Below, one piece after another: positions 42,500 through 50,079 of a stretch of DNA of 64,000 nucleotides; position 1 is the stretch's first letter; each line of letters starts with the position of its first letter. The translations under genes and the position numbers were made by a program. A model generated the notes under the pieces. It was given only the letters and a program-made list of their open reading frames with translations. It searched no databases and was not told the DNA's origin. Source of the DNA: Pseudobdellovibrionaceae bacterium (GTDB taxonomy: Bacteria; Bdellovibrionota; Bdellovibrionia; Bdellovibrionales; Bdellovibrionaceae); contig JAOASS010000013.1 in NCBI GenBank assembly GCA_030158485.1, positions 1 to 64,000 of the forward strand, given 5' to 3'.

Positions 42500-42781
42500 T
42501 TAAGCCACTTTTTTCGCCACAATCCTATATTCATACCCGAGCTCTCTCAAAAGAGAGAGCAAAACCTCAAGAGTCACTTTAGCTGTCCCCATACGAGATT
42601 CAATTTGAGCAATACGACCTTGAGTAACGCCTATTTTTTTCGCCAATTGAACTTGGGACATCTTTTTTTCTTTACGAGCTTTTTTAATAAGCTCAATGAG
42701 ACGGTGTTTTTCACGGACTTCATGAACATCAACGCCTAAAGATTTAGCCAATTCATCAACAGTCATTTCTTTCCAAGCCAT
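42500..42781 (-). CDS. XRE-family HTH antitoxin (HigA-like)
   Basis: A 93-residue protein with an XRE helix-turn-helix at about residues 33-85 (LIKKARKEKKMSQVQLAKKI, GVTQGRIAQIESRMGTAKVT). It sits 1 bp downstream of the broken toxin frame on the same strand, in the toxin-first order of higBA loci. The frame is intact, so the antitoxin may persist as a regulator or anti-addiction factor after toxin loss. Confidence 0.82.
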   Translation of the reverse strand: MAWKEMTVDELAKSLGVDVHEVREKHRLIELIKKARKEKKMSQVQLAKKIGVTQGRIAQIESRMGTAKVTLEVLLSLLRELGYEYRIVAKKVA

Positions 42782-42782
42782 A

Positions 42783-42991
42783 TCACACCTCTTTTAATCG
42801 TTTTAAAACCACATCAATTTCTTTCTGCGGAAGCTCCTGAGTCTTTTTCTTGAAGGCATTGAAAGACTTTGGCCCTCTTCCAGCAAAATAATCGCATCCA
42901 AGTAGTCAGTCTTAAGTTCCTGAGATAAGTCGGCTAGCAACTCTTCTACCGGGGATCTTCCAGACATTGTGAGATAGTATTTTACTTTCAT
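42783..42991 (-). pseudogene. HigB/RelE-like toxin gene with internal deletion and frameshift
   Basis: The first frame (start 42991) encodes the toxin N-terminus: KVKYYLTMSGRSPVEELLADL then ILLEEGQSLSMP. In a different frame the end of the interval encodes the family's C-terminus: AFKKKTQELPQKEIDVVLKRLK, stopping at 42783. The central beta sheet that carries the catalytic residues (normally about 40 residues, including LYELRI and the FFF-type strands) is absent at the junction. The toxin is therefore inactive. Confidence 0.75.
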
Positions 42992-43021
42992 AGGACCTCA
43001 GCCTTTATTACATTATCATAA

Positions 43022-43035
43022 ACTAATATATTAGT
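43022..43035. promoter_or_regulatory. 14-bp palindrome upstream of the toxin-antitoxin remnant
   Basis: ACTAATATATTAGT is perfectly palindromic and lies 31 bp before the toxin start on the minus strand, where an HTH antitoxin operator would be expected. A further TACTAATAA follows at 43039-43047. Confidence 0.5.
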
Positions 43036-43079
43036 AAATACTAATAATCTTATTCTTATCATTTTGGAGCCAAAGGTCA

Positions 43080-43143
43080 GAGAACGCTTAGCTACACGTT
43101 CTCCGCTTGGAGAACACCTACTTGTTCTCACAAAAGTGTTCTC
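43080..43143. repeat. Array of five GTTCTC/GAGAAC hexamers
   Basis: GAGAAC at 43080 and 43110, and GTTCTC at 43098, 43124 and 43138, all within 64 bp. Two of them form the perfect inverted repeat GTTCTCC-gctt-GGAGAAC (43098-43115). No open reading frame I trust covers it. It lies 80-145 bp before the putative right attachment site. Confidence 0.6.
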
Positions 43144-43225
43144 CAGAAACCAGTTTGGCCCTAGTCTTTTCAACTACTTAACTGGTAAAATTCTTGATGA
43201 ACGGCAGTTCGATAATCCACCAATA

Positions 43226-43238
43226 AGGTCCACCAGTT
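43226..43238 (+). repeat. Copy of the tRNA-Ala 3' end (putative attachment site)
   Basis: AGGTCCACCAGTT is identical to 40196-40208, which is the acceptor 3' strand, ACCA and three flanking bases of tRNA-Ala. The preceding bases do not match except for GTTCGAT a few nucleotides away. Confidence 0.55.
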
Positions 43239-43278
43239 GTCGTCTCGAACTCTCAATCTCGGAAACAAATTTAGAATC

Positions 43279-43308
43279 CTCTGGCGGTAATCCTCCAGAG
43301 TTTTTTTT
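43279..43308 (+). terminator. Rho-independent terminator
   Basis: CTCTGG (43279-43284) pairs with CCAGAG (43295-43300), extended by GG/CC across one mismatch with a TAAT loop, followed by eight T. No gene on the plus strand ends here; it may be the former terminator of tRNA-Ala. This stretch (42992-43463) otherwise holds only the operator, hexamer array and repeat listed separately. Confidence 0.8.
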
Positions 43309-43463
43309 CGTTTTAAAAGCACTCAGACTCGAATCCCCAGCTAAAGACACAAAAAAAGAGGGAGATGCTTTGGTCAGATAAGCTAGCAAATCTAGTCGGA
43401 ATACAAAGGTGCGCTACTATTTGCGAACCTTTGTGAAGTTAAAATGGCTTTTAGACAAGTGGT

Positions 43464-43763
43464 TTAGAGACAGCCAATTTGCCACGGCTGGGTTGGTTGT
43501 AAAATTAAATCTCCCTTAGTACATCCAAAGTACTGTCCGATTTGATCCGAAGGAAGGCATTGTCGGGCACCACCAAGATGTTGAGGAGATTCAACACACC
43601 ATTGGTTAGACCCTGTGCACTCGATATCTTCGATTATACAAGTTGAAAGGCTACTCAAATCTTTTTTAAGATAAATTACGCCTTTTTGGCTATTTGAACT
43701 AAGGTCAGCCTTTGGCGCACAATTTATTAAACTAAAAAAGAACGTTAAAAAAAGAAAACGCAT
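43464..43763 (-). CDS. Small cysteine-rich lipoprotein
   Basis: A 99-residue protein with lipobox SLINC after MRFLFLTFFF; the ATG at 43763 is preferred to an in-frame TTG at 43784. The mature part has six further cysteines (STCIIEDIEC, QWCVES, QCLPS, GCTKG, IGCL), so a disulfide-rich outer-membrane lipoprotein is likely. No family recognised. Confidence 0.65.
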   Translation of the reverse strand: MRFLFLTFFFSLINCAPKADLSSNSQKGVIYLKKDLSSLSTCIIEDIECTGSNQWCVESPQHLGGARQCLPSDQIGQYFGCTKGDLILQPTQPWQIGCL

Positions 43764-43784
43764 GCTTAAAATGTACAGTTGCAA

Positions 43785-44137
43785 TTTACGAATTACAACT
43801 TGCGACCAAAACCAAATCTTAAGTGGCTTAATTTTGAATTGAGAATAAGAGACTTTTATTCAGACTTGATGGGTTGACTATATTATAATGCTATTGTGAC
43901 CCCCAGGGGGCTATGGCCAACCAAATATCCTACAAACGATAAATGTACTTGAACAAAAAGATCTTTAAGGCCGACCTTAAAGCACCAATGAACCATTGGT
44001 TTAATTCGTGATCATAAGTGGGAATTGAGGATAGTATAGACATCCTATTGCCAAAAATTGACACATTCGAAGTTTAATCAACCTTAAGGTTCGCAAAAGC
44101 AGATTCATTGGGCCTTGTACTTGCAATCGATCAGATC
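43785..44137. other. Intergenic region with two tandem hairpins
   Basis: No gene seen in about 350 bp. Two perfect inverted repeats lie almost side by side: CTTTAAGG-ccga-CCTTAAAG (43963-43982) and ACCAATG-aac-CATTGGT (43984-44000). They are about 140 bp upstream of the GEHH-protein pair and could be a leader structure or paired operator. A CCCCC-A-GGGGG repeat also occurs near 43900-43911. Confidence 0.5.
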
Positions 44138-44884
44138 ATGTTTCGGATCAATTTTATAATTATAAGTTTTCTATTTTCCTTAATATCTGTACATAGTGCG
44201 CCAGTTTGCACTACGAAGCAGCGATTTTTGAAACAAAGTTTAAGACCCGCAAGTCATTTAGACTTTTACGAACAATTGTCTAAGGTACTGCCTGCAACCC
44301 AAATTATAATACTGGGAGAACATCACATTTATTCTAATCGTCTCATCTATGATTCAATTTTGCGAAAAATAAAGCAGACCGATGTAAAGTACGATTGCCT
44401 CTTTCTAGAAGGAGATCGGGGGACGATCGACGGTTATTCAGAAAACATTATACATGGTATGGTTAGTACGATTGCCTTAGCCAAAGAAGCAAATATGCGG
44501 ATTATAGAACTTGAACCGCAACTCCTCAGAGAGTCGAGTGAACGTGAATCTCTAATGGCATCGGTTATTCAAGATAATTTAGCTAATAATAAATGTTCAA
44601 AAGCTGTGGCGATAATTGGTGCTAGTCACCTTGGAGGCATCGGGAAACTTTTGGCAAAATTGTCAATTTCTACAACTTCATTTTCGCTAATTCCAGATCA
44701 GAGTTATTCAATCTATATTAGAGATAATGTTAAATATCCTATGTTTATATATACCGCGGACATCTACAATAAAGCTTTTTGTGTGAACGAAGCTCCTTAC
44801 CTAACTTCACCAATTGCATTTCGAGCACAGTCACATGATCCGTTTGATTACTATATGCTGTATCCAGTTACCAAGGAGTACTGA
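44138..44884 (+). CDS. Secreted GEHH-motif protein (EreA/ChaN/TIKI-like fold), first of tandem pair
   Basis: A 248-residue exported protein: signal peptide (FIIISFLFSLISVHSA), then IIILGEHHIYSNRLIYDSIL, CLFLEGDRG, and AVAIIGASHLGG. The spaced G-E-H and G-x-x-H motifs after hydrophobic strands resemble the EreA/ChaN/TraB-TIKI superfamily, in which these residues form the active or metal-binding site. The C-terminal third has KAFCVNEAPYLTSPIAFRAQ and DPFDYYMLYP, shared with the next gene. An in-frame TTG lies at 44108; I start at ATG 44138 to expose the signal peptide. Activity (hydrolase or haem binding) is not established. Confidence 0.65.
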   Translation: MFRINFIIISFLFSLISVHSAPVCTTKQRFLKQSLRPASHLDFYEQLSKVLPATQIIILGEHHIYSNRLIYDSILRKIKQTDVKYDCLFLEGDRGTIDGYSENIIHGMVSTIALAKEANMRIIELEPQLLRESSERESLMASVIQDNLANNKCSKAVAIIGASHLGGIGKLLAKLSISTTSFSLIPDQSYSIYIRDNVKYPMFIYTADIYNKAFCVNEAPYLTSPIAFRAQSHDPFDYYMLYPVTKEY

Positions 44885-44886
44885 CT

Positions 44887-45666
44887 ATGTTTTGGATTAG
44901 TTTTATTATTGCTATGACTTCTTTTTCATTTGCGTCGGCGAATAGTGCAAAGATTTGTTCAGCGAAAAAACAGTTTCTCCAGCAAAGTTTAAAACCCTCA
45001 GGTCATATTGATTTTTTCGATCTACTTTCCGAGATGGTTCCAAAAACCCAGATTTTATTGGTTGGTGAACATCATATTTACTCTCATCGTCTTATTTATT
45101 CTTCAGTATTTCGTCAGATCAAGAAGGCTGATCCGAGGTATGACTGTCTTTTTTTAGAGGGCAACCAAAACATAGCTCATGCTCATGAAATGTCCCGAAT
45201 TCATGGGATGGTTGATGCGCTGGCTGTTGCCAAAGAATTAAATATGCAAGTCATCGTACTTGAGCCTGAAGTTCTGGGCAGTTGGAACGCGCGTAACGAT
45301 ATGATGTCATTAATTATTCAAGAGAATTTAACGATCAGGAAATGCACGAAAGGCATTGCAATTATTGGGGCTGACCACCTGATCAACATAAGTAAGAGAC
45401 TTGTAAAGGCAGAGATACCTTCTAAATCGATCCACTTTTTTCCAGATAAGAGCTATTCCATTCAGACCAGAGATAATGGTATTTTCCCGATCGACCTTTA
45501 CGGTGAAATAGCTGAAATGTATGGGAAAGCTTTTTGTACGAACGAAGCCCCAAAACTACAAACGGCAATCGCATTCCGTGCGCGACCTGAAGATCCATTT
45601 GATTATTTTGCACTGTATCCAATGGGAGATGATCCAATCCTTATAAAACAATCTATTTCTTTTTAA
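44887..45666 (+). CDS. Secreted GEHH-motif protein, tandem paralogue
   Basis: A 259-residue paralogue of the preceding gene, 2 bp downstream. Matching blocks: ILLVGEHHIYSHRLIYSSVF, YDCLFLEG, IHGMVDALAVAKELNM, IAIIGADHLINI and AFCTNEAPKLQTAIAFRARP followed by DPFDYFALYP. It also has a signal peptide (FWISFIIAMTSFSFASA). Half or more of the positions look conserved between the two, so the pair arose by a duplication that is not recent. Probably co-transcribed and secreted together. Confidence 0.68.
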   Translation: MFWISFIIAMTSFSFASANSAKICSAKKQFLQQSLKPSGHIDFFDLLSEMVPKTQILLVGEHHIYSHRLIYSSVFRQIKKADPRYDCLFLEGNQNIAHAHEMSRIHGMVDALAVAKELNMQVIVLEPEVLGSWNARNDMMSLIIQENLTIRKCTKGIAIIGADHLINISKRLVKAEIPSKSIHFFPDKSYSIQTRDNGIFPIDLYGEIAEMYGKAFCTNEAPKLQTAIAFRARPEDPFDYFALYPMGDDPILIKQSISF

Positions 45667-45684
45667 CGAGAGCGTTTTTCTACA

Positions 45685-45795
45685 GTGCTGGAAGCTGCAG
45701 GATACAGAAATTATAAATCAATAGCTGCAGCGGTATTGCAGTTGGTTCTGGCACGCAATCATCAGATCCAATGTAGACAGCAAATTAGGGCTTGA
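45685..45795 (+). pseudogene. Short coding-like remnant, unidentified
   Basis: The plus-strand frame reads a coherent 36-residue peptide (LEAAGYRNYKSIAAAVLQLV in its first part) to a TGA at 45793-45795, with no start or upstream domain. It resembles the tail of a lost gene. I cannot name the family. The rest of 45667-45929 shows nothing. Confidence 0.25.
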
Positions 45796-45929
45796 AACTT
45801 GACCTTCCTCCAAACTTCTGAAAAATCGGGAAAGAGGCCCTTCTATACGAGGACTGCTATCTTTCGCCTAAGGCTGAATTTAGAGCCCAGAATGAATAGC
45901 TTCAGCCTGCCGCAGCCGCCAAGGTTTGA

Positions 45930-46331
45930 TTACTTTTTAAAACACATATTGATAAGGAGTACTCGAGCAGCGTCTCTTCTAGCCAAATGTCGGCCTGCGA
46001 TTTCAGCATACTTAAGTCCTATTTTATCTTCTATACCATTTGTAATTTCTAATCGTTTTGTAGCCGCTTGAGCAAGCCGAGTTCCTTCTGATTCACTTGA
46101 TAATAAGACATCTAATATATGAGTGCAGTTGCCGGACTGCCGAAGTTCTTCAATAAAATTATCAAGGCCTTCTTTACTTTGAGTTGTAGCAGATTTATGA
46201 GCTATTGAGCCATCTACACCCATCAGCCAAATTTCATCGCTATTAGGAAACTCTGAGTTATTGTTTGAAGCCATCGTTTGTGTAACAAGAAAAATACCTA
46301 AAATTGTCACCCAAATGTTAATTTGTTTCAC
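45930..46331 (-). CDS. Small secreted protein, unknown
   Basis: A 133-residue exported protein (signal peptide KQINIWVTILGIFLVTQTMA). The GTG at 46331 follows AAAAGG by about eight bases and is preferred to the TTG at 46337. The mature part is mostly helical (GLDNFIEELRQSG, RLAQAATKRLE, YAEIAGRHLARRDAARVLL), with two cysteines. No family recognised. Confidence 0.6.
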   Translation of the reverse strand: MKQINIWVTILGIFLVTQTMASNNNSEFPNSDEIWLMGVDGSIAHKSATTQSKEGLDNFIEELRQSGNCTHILDVLLSSESEGTRLAQAATKRLEITNGIEDKIGLKYAEIAGRHLARRDAARVLLINMCFKK

Positions 46332-46424
46332 AGTCAAATCCTTTTAAATCAATTTAAAATCACCCTTAATTGTTATTGCAAGAAGATGACCAAAACACTT
46401 CTTAAAAAGAAGAGCTCTGATCCG

Positions 46425-46448
46425 AAACGCTCATTCAGTTGAGCGTTT
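46425..46448 (+). terminator. Terminator-like hairpin in a gene-free stretch
   Basis: AAACGCTCA (46425-46433) pairs perfectly with TGAGCGTTT (46440-46448) around a 6-nt loop, followed by a short T-rich tail on the plus strand. The gap 46332-46637 contains nothing else I can support. Confidence 0.45.
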
Positions 46449-46637
46449 TCACTTTTAGAAATCGGTATTCGCTCGAACAGTTTTAGCAATATCATCACAT
46501 CAGGGGTCAGCGTCGTTTTTATTGCAACTTTTCGCCCTTCTTTTCTAATATGACTTGCCTGACAAGTGAGTATCCCATTAGAATTTTCGTGAGTGGAATC
46601 TGGTTCACAAAATTTTGTTTTAACAAAGGAGCACCCC

Positions 46638-47078
46638 GTGAAATTTTATTTTCTTGTGAGTTTCTTTTTAAGTTCGCTTGCAAACGCTTGCCCTAACCTG
46701 ACTGGCACCTATCTTTGCCAAAAAAGTGATTTACGGGGCGAATCTTTGTACACTTACAGTCAAGTCCCAGTTGGTGATCATTGGCAATTCACAATGACAG
46801 CCAAGCTTGTCGGAATGGATATTGCCACTTCTTATCAGTTTGTAACTGACGGCGTCGAAAGAGAACTCACTGATGGAATTACCGGAACAAAAATTTTAGC
46901 AACTGCCACTTGTGACAGCAGCGCTTTGACAATTGTGGGAACTGCCAACCTTGATAAACCCAACAAAATCAAGTTTTCTGAAATTTTAAGCTTATCCCCA
47001 GAAGGTGATCTAGAAGACTACAGCGATGCCCCATCGGGAGTAACTCTGTATGAACTTTGCAAAAGACAATCAAACTAA
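46638..47078 (+). CDS. Secreted protein with ACPNLTG N-terminus, unknown
   Basis: A 146-residue exported protein. The GTG at 46638 follows AAAGGAG by seven bases and exposes the signal peptide (KFYFLVSFFLSSLANA); an in-frame start at 46593 is less likely. The mature protein opens CPNLTGTYLC and is beta-rich with four cysteines. It is a relative of the protein at 24123-24644, sharing the opening motif and a Y-x-x-x-D-G stretch. Likely a small periplasmic or secreted beta-barrel. Confidence 0.7.
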   Translation: MKFYFLVSFFLSSLANACPNLTGTYLCQKSDLRGESLYTYSQVPVGDHWQFTMTAKLVGMDIATSYQFVTDGVERELTDGITGTKILATATCDSSALTIVGTANLDKPNKIKFSEILSLSPEGDLEDYSDAPSGVTLYELCKRQSN

Positions 47079-47166
47079 AATTTTTTGAAATTAAATTAAT
47101 TTTACAACAAGGAATTTAAAAATCGAAAAACTTAAAACAACTCGTGCTGAAAAGTCAGCTTGGTCG

Positions 47167-47907
47167 ATGAATGATATGTTAGTACCTGCCTACATGGTGA
47201 CACTTGTAGGTGAAGTCGATGCTTCAGCCCTTGATCGTTTGCGAAATCAAGCGAAGTCCCAAGACCAATCCGCTTCCTACACCGCCATCATCATGAAAAT
47301 AACGGGCCTTCTTATGAAACAAAATCCGACTGCTAATCGTGCCGTGCTGGGGTGGCCTTTCTTCAAACAGCTTTTTCAATTTAAAACGACCGATATCAGT
47401 GTCGCCGTGGAAAAAAGTCTCCCTTTTCTTCCCGGCCTCGCCTTTGCTCCCACTGTTAAGAATGCTGAAAGTAAAAAAATTTCTGAAATTGCAGCTGAAC
47501 TCCAGCAGCTCGCAAAATGCGATGAGTCCAACAACGCTACTTTTGCGACCTATATGAAAATACTTAAAAGAATTCCCAGGCCCTTTGCCGTTTGGATCAT
47601 TAATCTTCCTTATTTATTTCCGTCTCTTTGGCCTCGTTACCGTGGTTGCGCCGCTTGGGTGAATGCTCCTTCAAAAGCAGGGGCTGATCTGGTCATGACA
47701 ACTTGGCCGTGGCCTCTGACTTTTTCTTTTGGGATTGTGAAACAACGACCTTTTATAATCCATAATCAAGTGCAACCCTGTTTAACAATTCCTGTTGTGA
47801 TGGTATTTGACCGAAGAGTCATGGGCGGCGGCCCTGCGGGAAGACTTTTTTCTGAATTTCAAAAAATGATTGAAACAGCTGATACTCTTTTAGCCAAAGA
47901 GATTTAA
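47167..47907 (+). CDS. Solitary E2/CAT-like acyltransferase-fold protein without catalytic His
   Basis: A 246-residue protein matching the catalytic domain of 2-oxoacid dehydrogenase E2 acyltransferases: YMVTLVGEVDASALDRLR, SYTAIIMKITGLLMKQNPTA, ISVAVEKSLPFLPGL and VMVFDRRVMGGGPAGRLF. In E2 and CAT enzymes the last block is D-H-R-x-x-D-G; here the His is Arg and the Asp is Gly, so normal acyl transfer is unlikely. There is no lipoyl or E3-binding domain. The frame is open upstream with coding-like sequence (IEKLKTTRAEKSAWS), and AAGGA lies before an ATC codon at 47122, so translation may begin there instead of at ATG 47167. Confidence 0.72.
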   Translation: MNDMLVPAYMVTLVGEVDASALDRLRNQAKSQDQSASYTAIIMKITGLLMKQNPTANRAVLGWPFFKQLFQFKTTDISVAVEKSLPFLPGLAFAPTVKNAESKKISEIAAELQQLAKCDESNNATFATYMKILKRIPRPFAVWIINLPYLFPSLWPRYRGCAAWVNAPSKAGADLVMTTWPWPLTFSFGIVKQRPFIIHNQVQPCLTIPVVMVFDRRVMGGGPAGRLFSEFQKMIETADTLLAKEI

Positions 47908-48012
47908 CAAATTCCGGGGCTGCCGAATCTTTCAACATTAATTGTCAATTAAGTCCTTTGTTGACATCAAAACTCTGACGTGGGGTGATTCTTCTCACTC
48001 TAAGGAGAATTC

Positions 48013-49383
48013 ATGAAATCGACAAGTTCAGTACTTTTGATGTGGGCTCTAACTCTGAATGGAAACTTATCTTGGGCCAAACCAAAATTAGATCCGACAG
48101 TCAGTGCTTTTTTGAATTCGCCCAGTTCATTATCTGAAAACTCTTTACCCGTTATTCTCACTTACAAAATAAAAAAAACACTTCCTTTGCGCCCTCATCA
48201 CCCAAAACATCATGCTGACATTCAAAAAGCTCTGATGAAAAACACTTTGTCAGAAGAAGCTTCTCTTTTTGGTTTATCCATTTTAAATCAAGCCAGGCCT
48301 TCTCAAACTTTATGGATTATAAACAGCACTTTAACATCCTTAAATTACAATCAGCTGAAAGCTTTATCGCAAAGCCCGAAACTTTCAGCAATTCAGTTTA
48401 GTCAAAAAAGAATTCGAATGGTGAAGTCACCGGTTTCTCGAATGACAGACTTCAATATCAGATACACTTACGGTCTTGAAAAATTTAATGTTCCCACACT
48501 TCGCACTCGCTATCCAAAGCTTCAGGGGACCAACGTTCGAGTCGGAATTCTGGATACTGGTATCGATGCGCAACACCCCGACCTGAAAGGAAAAGTAAAA
48601 GTTTACAAAAATTTTTCACCAGCCCCCAACCCTACGCCTTCTGATGAATTTGGTCATGGAACCCATGTCGCCGGCACAATCGCAGGAGGCTCAGCTTCTG
48701 GTCTTGCAATTGGCGTTGCCCCACAAGCTGACTTAATTGTCGGAAGAATCTTTGATGCCAATGGAAATTCCACTCGAGAAAATATTTTGCTTGCGATGCA
48801 ATGGATGGCCGACCCCGATGGCAATCCAGATACAAATGATTTCGCGCAAGTCGTTAACAGCTCTTGGAGCGACGATGAACCCTACAGCGACCGCGAATCC
48901 CATGACGAACCATTTTGTCAAATTATCGACTCTTGGGTTCAGCTGGGTATGATTCCTGTCTTTTCTGCTGGTAATACAGGCCCCAGTGCTGGAACAATTA
49001 ATATTCCAGCTGGCTGCCCCCGCTCTTTTGCCGTGGGCGCCACTGAAATCGGTGACAGATCGCCTCACTTCAGTTCGACGGGTCCTGTTAAATGGAAATC
49101 CACTAGTTTTATAAAACCTGATGTTGCAGCCCCGGGATTTAAAATTTTGTCGGCCACACCGGGCCGTGGCTACGAAGAAATGTCTGGCACTTCAATGGCG
49201 GCACCGCACGTATCGGGCGCATTGGCTGTCGTTCTTCAAGCCAGACCGGATTTCACAGTTGAACAAGCCACGCAAGCCATTCTGGCCGGCATTCAGGATT
49301 TAGGAAACCCAGGGCAAGATAACGTTTTTGGCTGGGGCCGCCCCAACCTTCTGAAGTCAATCGAGCTGATCACTTCACCCTAG
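48013..49383 (+). CDS. Secreted subtilisin-like serine protease (S8)
   Basis: A 456-residue exported protease. Signal peptide (SSVLLMWALTLNGNLSWA), an inhibitor-I9-like propeptide to about residue 150, then the S8 catalytic domain: Asp181 (GILDTGID), His215 (FGHGTHVAGT), oxyanion Asn321 (FSAGNTGPSAG) and Ser394 (SGTSMAAPHVSG). A strong AAGGAG Shine-Dalgarno precedes the ATG. Expected to be autoprocessed and to degrade extracellular or prey protein. Confidence 0.94.
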   Translation: MKSTSSVLLMWALTLNGNLSWAKPKLDPTVSAFLNSPSSLSENSLPVILTYKIKKTLPLRPHHPKHHADIQKALMKNTLSEEASLFGLSILNQARPSQTLWIINSTLTSLNYNQLKALSQSPKLSAIQFSQKRIRMVKSPVSRMTDFNIRYTYGLEKFNVPTLRTRYPKLQGTNVRVGILDTGIDAQHPDLKGKVKVYKNFSPAPNPTPSDEFGHGTHVAGTIAGGSASGLAIGVAPQADLIVGRIFDANGNSTRENILLAMQWMADPDGNPDTNDFAQVVNSSWSDDEPYSDRESHDEPFCQIIDSWVQLGMIPVFSAGNTGPSAGTINIPAGCPRSFAVGATEIGDRSPHFSSTGPVKWKSTSFIKPDVAAPGFKILSATPGRGYEEMSGTSMAAPHVSGALAVVLQARPDFTVEQATQAILAGIQDLGNPGQDNVFGWGRPNLLKSIELITSP

Positions 49384-49460
49384 ACTGGACCCCTCACGTG
49401 TATTTTTTAAATCATTTTCAATACTTGCGCCCCACTTCGATCTTTCTTATGCTTTAAGTC

Positions 49461-50060
49461 ATGGGGAATTTAACGGGGCTCTTGTTGCTGTTCTTAAGTC
49501 TTTGCGCAGAAGCTAACAAAGTGACTTGCTTCGAAGACAAAAAAGAAATGCTCATTCCTAACACAAAATACACTCTTACACATCGTGGAGAACTTTTGAA
49601 TGGCACTCAAAAGTTTGCCAATTTACCACTTCCAAAAGGATTTTTAGCAGAATGCCTGCTGAGCTCTTCCATTAAAACTGATGCTCTTGTGATCTTATCT
49701 ATGAGCGCAAAAGACTATGATAAAAAAAGTACTTTTGTTTTTAGAATTTCACAAAAAGATTCGAAAGTCTTATGGAGCCAACTGCTGAGCAACCCAGCCC
49801 AACCGAGCCCCGCTTTTATAAATGATAAAATAGTCGCTGTGCCAACTTTAGGACAAGTGGTGGGGCTTAACCCAGAAACCGGAAATATACGCTGGAAGTT
49901 CGGCAATGCAGAAACAGAAGCTTTTGATTTTCATAAAATATCGATCCAAGGGACTTCCACTTTAGTTGCAGAAGGCACCATGACAGGTGCCGGTGTTCGA
50001 ACAAATAGTCAGTACGAAATTAATCTTTTTGACGGCAAACTCTTGCCGCCAAAAAAGTAA
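49461..50060 (+). CDS. Secreted protein with PQQ-like beta-propeller segment
   Basis: A 199-residue protein with a signal peptide (TGLLLLFLSLCAEA). Around residues 125-150 it reads VVGLNPETGNIRWKFGN, one blade of a PQQ/YVTN-like propeller, preceded by DSKVLWSQLL, another blade tryptophan. Too short for a full propeller. No enzymatic motif seen; function unknown. Confidence 0.6.
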   Translation: MGNLTGLLLLFLSLCAEANKVTCFEDKKEMLIPNTKYTLTHRGELLNGTQKFANLPLPKGFLAECLLSSSIKTDALVILSMSAKDYDKKSTFVFRISQKDSKVLWSQLLSNPAQPSPAFINDKIVAVPTLGQVVGLNPETGNIRWKFGNAETEAFDFHKISIQGTSTLVAEGTMTGAGVRTNSQYEINLFDGKLLPPKK

Positions 50061-50079
50061 TCTTTATTATTAAGTCGAA

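Larger units (their letters stand above)
40196..43238. mobile_element. Possible decayed tRNA-Ala-integrated element (about 3 kb)
   Basis: AGGTCCACCAGTT, the last bases of tRNA-Ala plus three, recurs at 43226-43238, and a partial T-arm-like GTTCGAT lies just before the copy (43207-43213). A good terminator follows the copy, as expected for the original tRNA terminator pushed away by an insertion. The interval holds a shortened lytic transglycosylase, a lipoprotein, a regulator remnant and a broken toxin gene. No integrase is seen, so this is a hypothesis. Confidence 0.5.

Noticed and set aside
43064-43389. Overlapping small frames on both strands
   Set aside because: They run through the hexamer array, the tRNA-Ala repeat and a terminator stem, and have no domain, signal peptide or ribosome-binding site.
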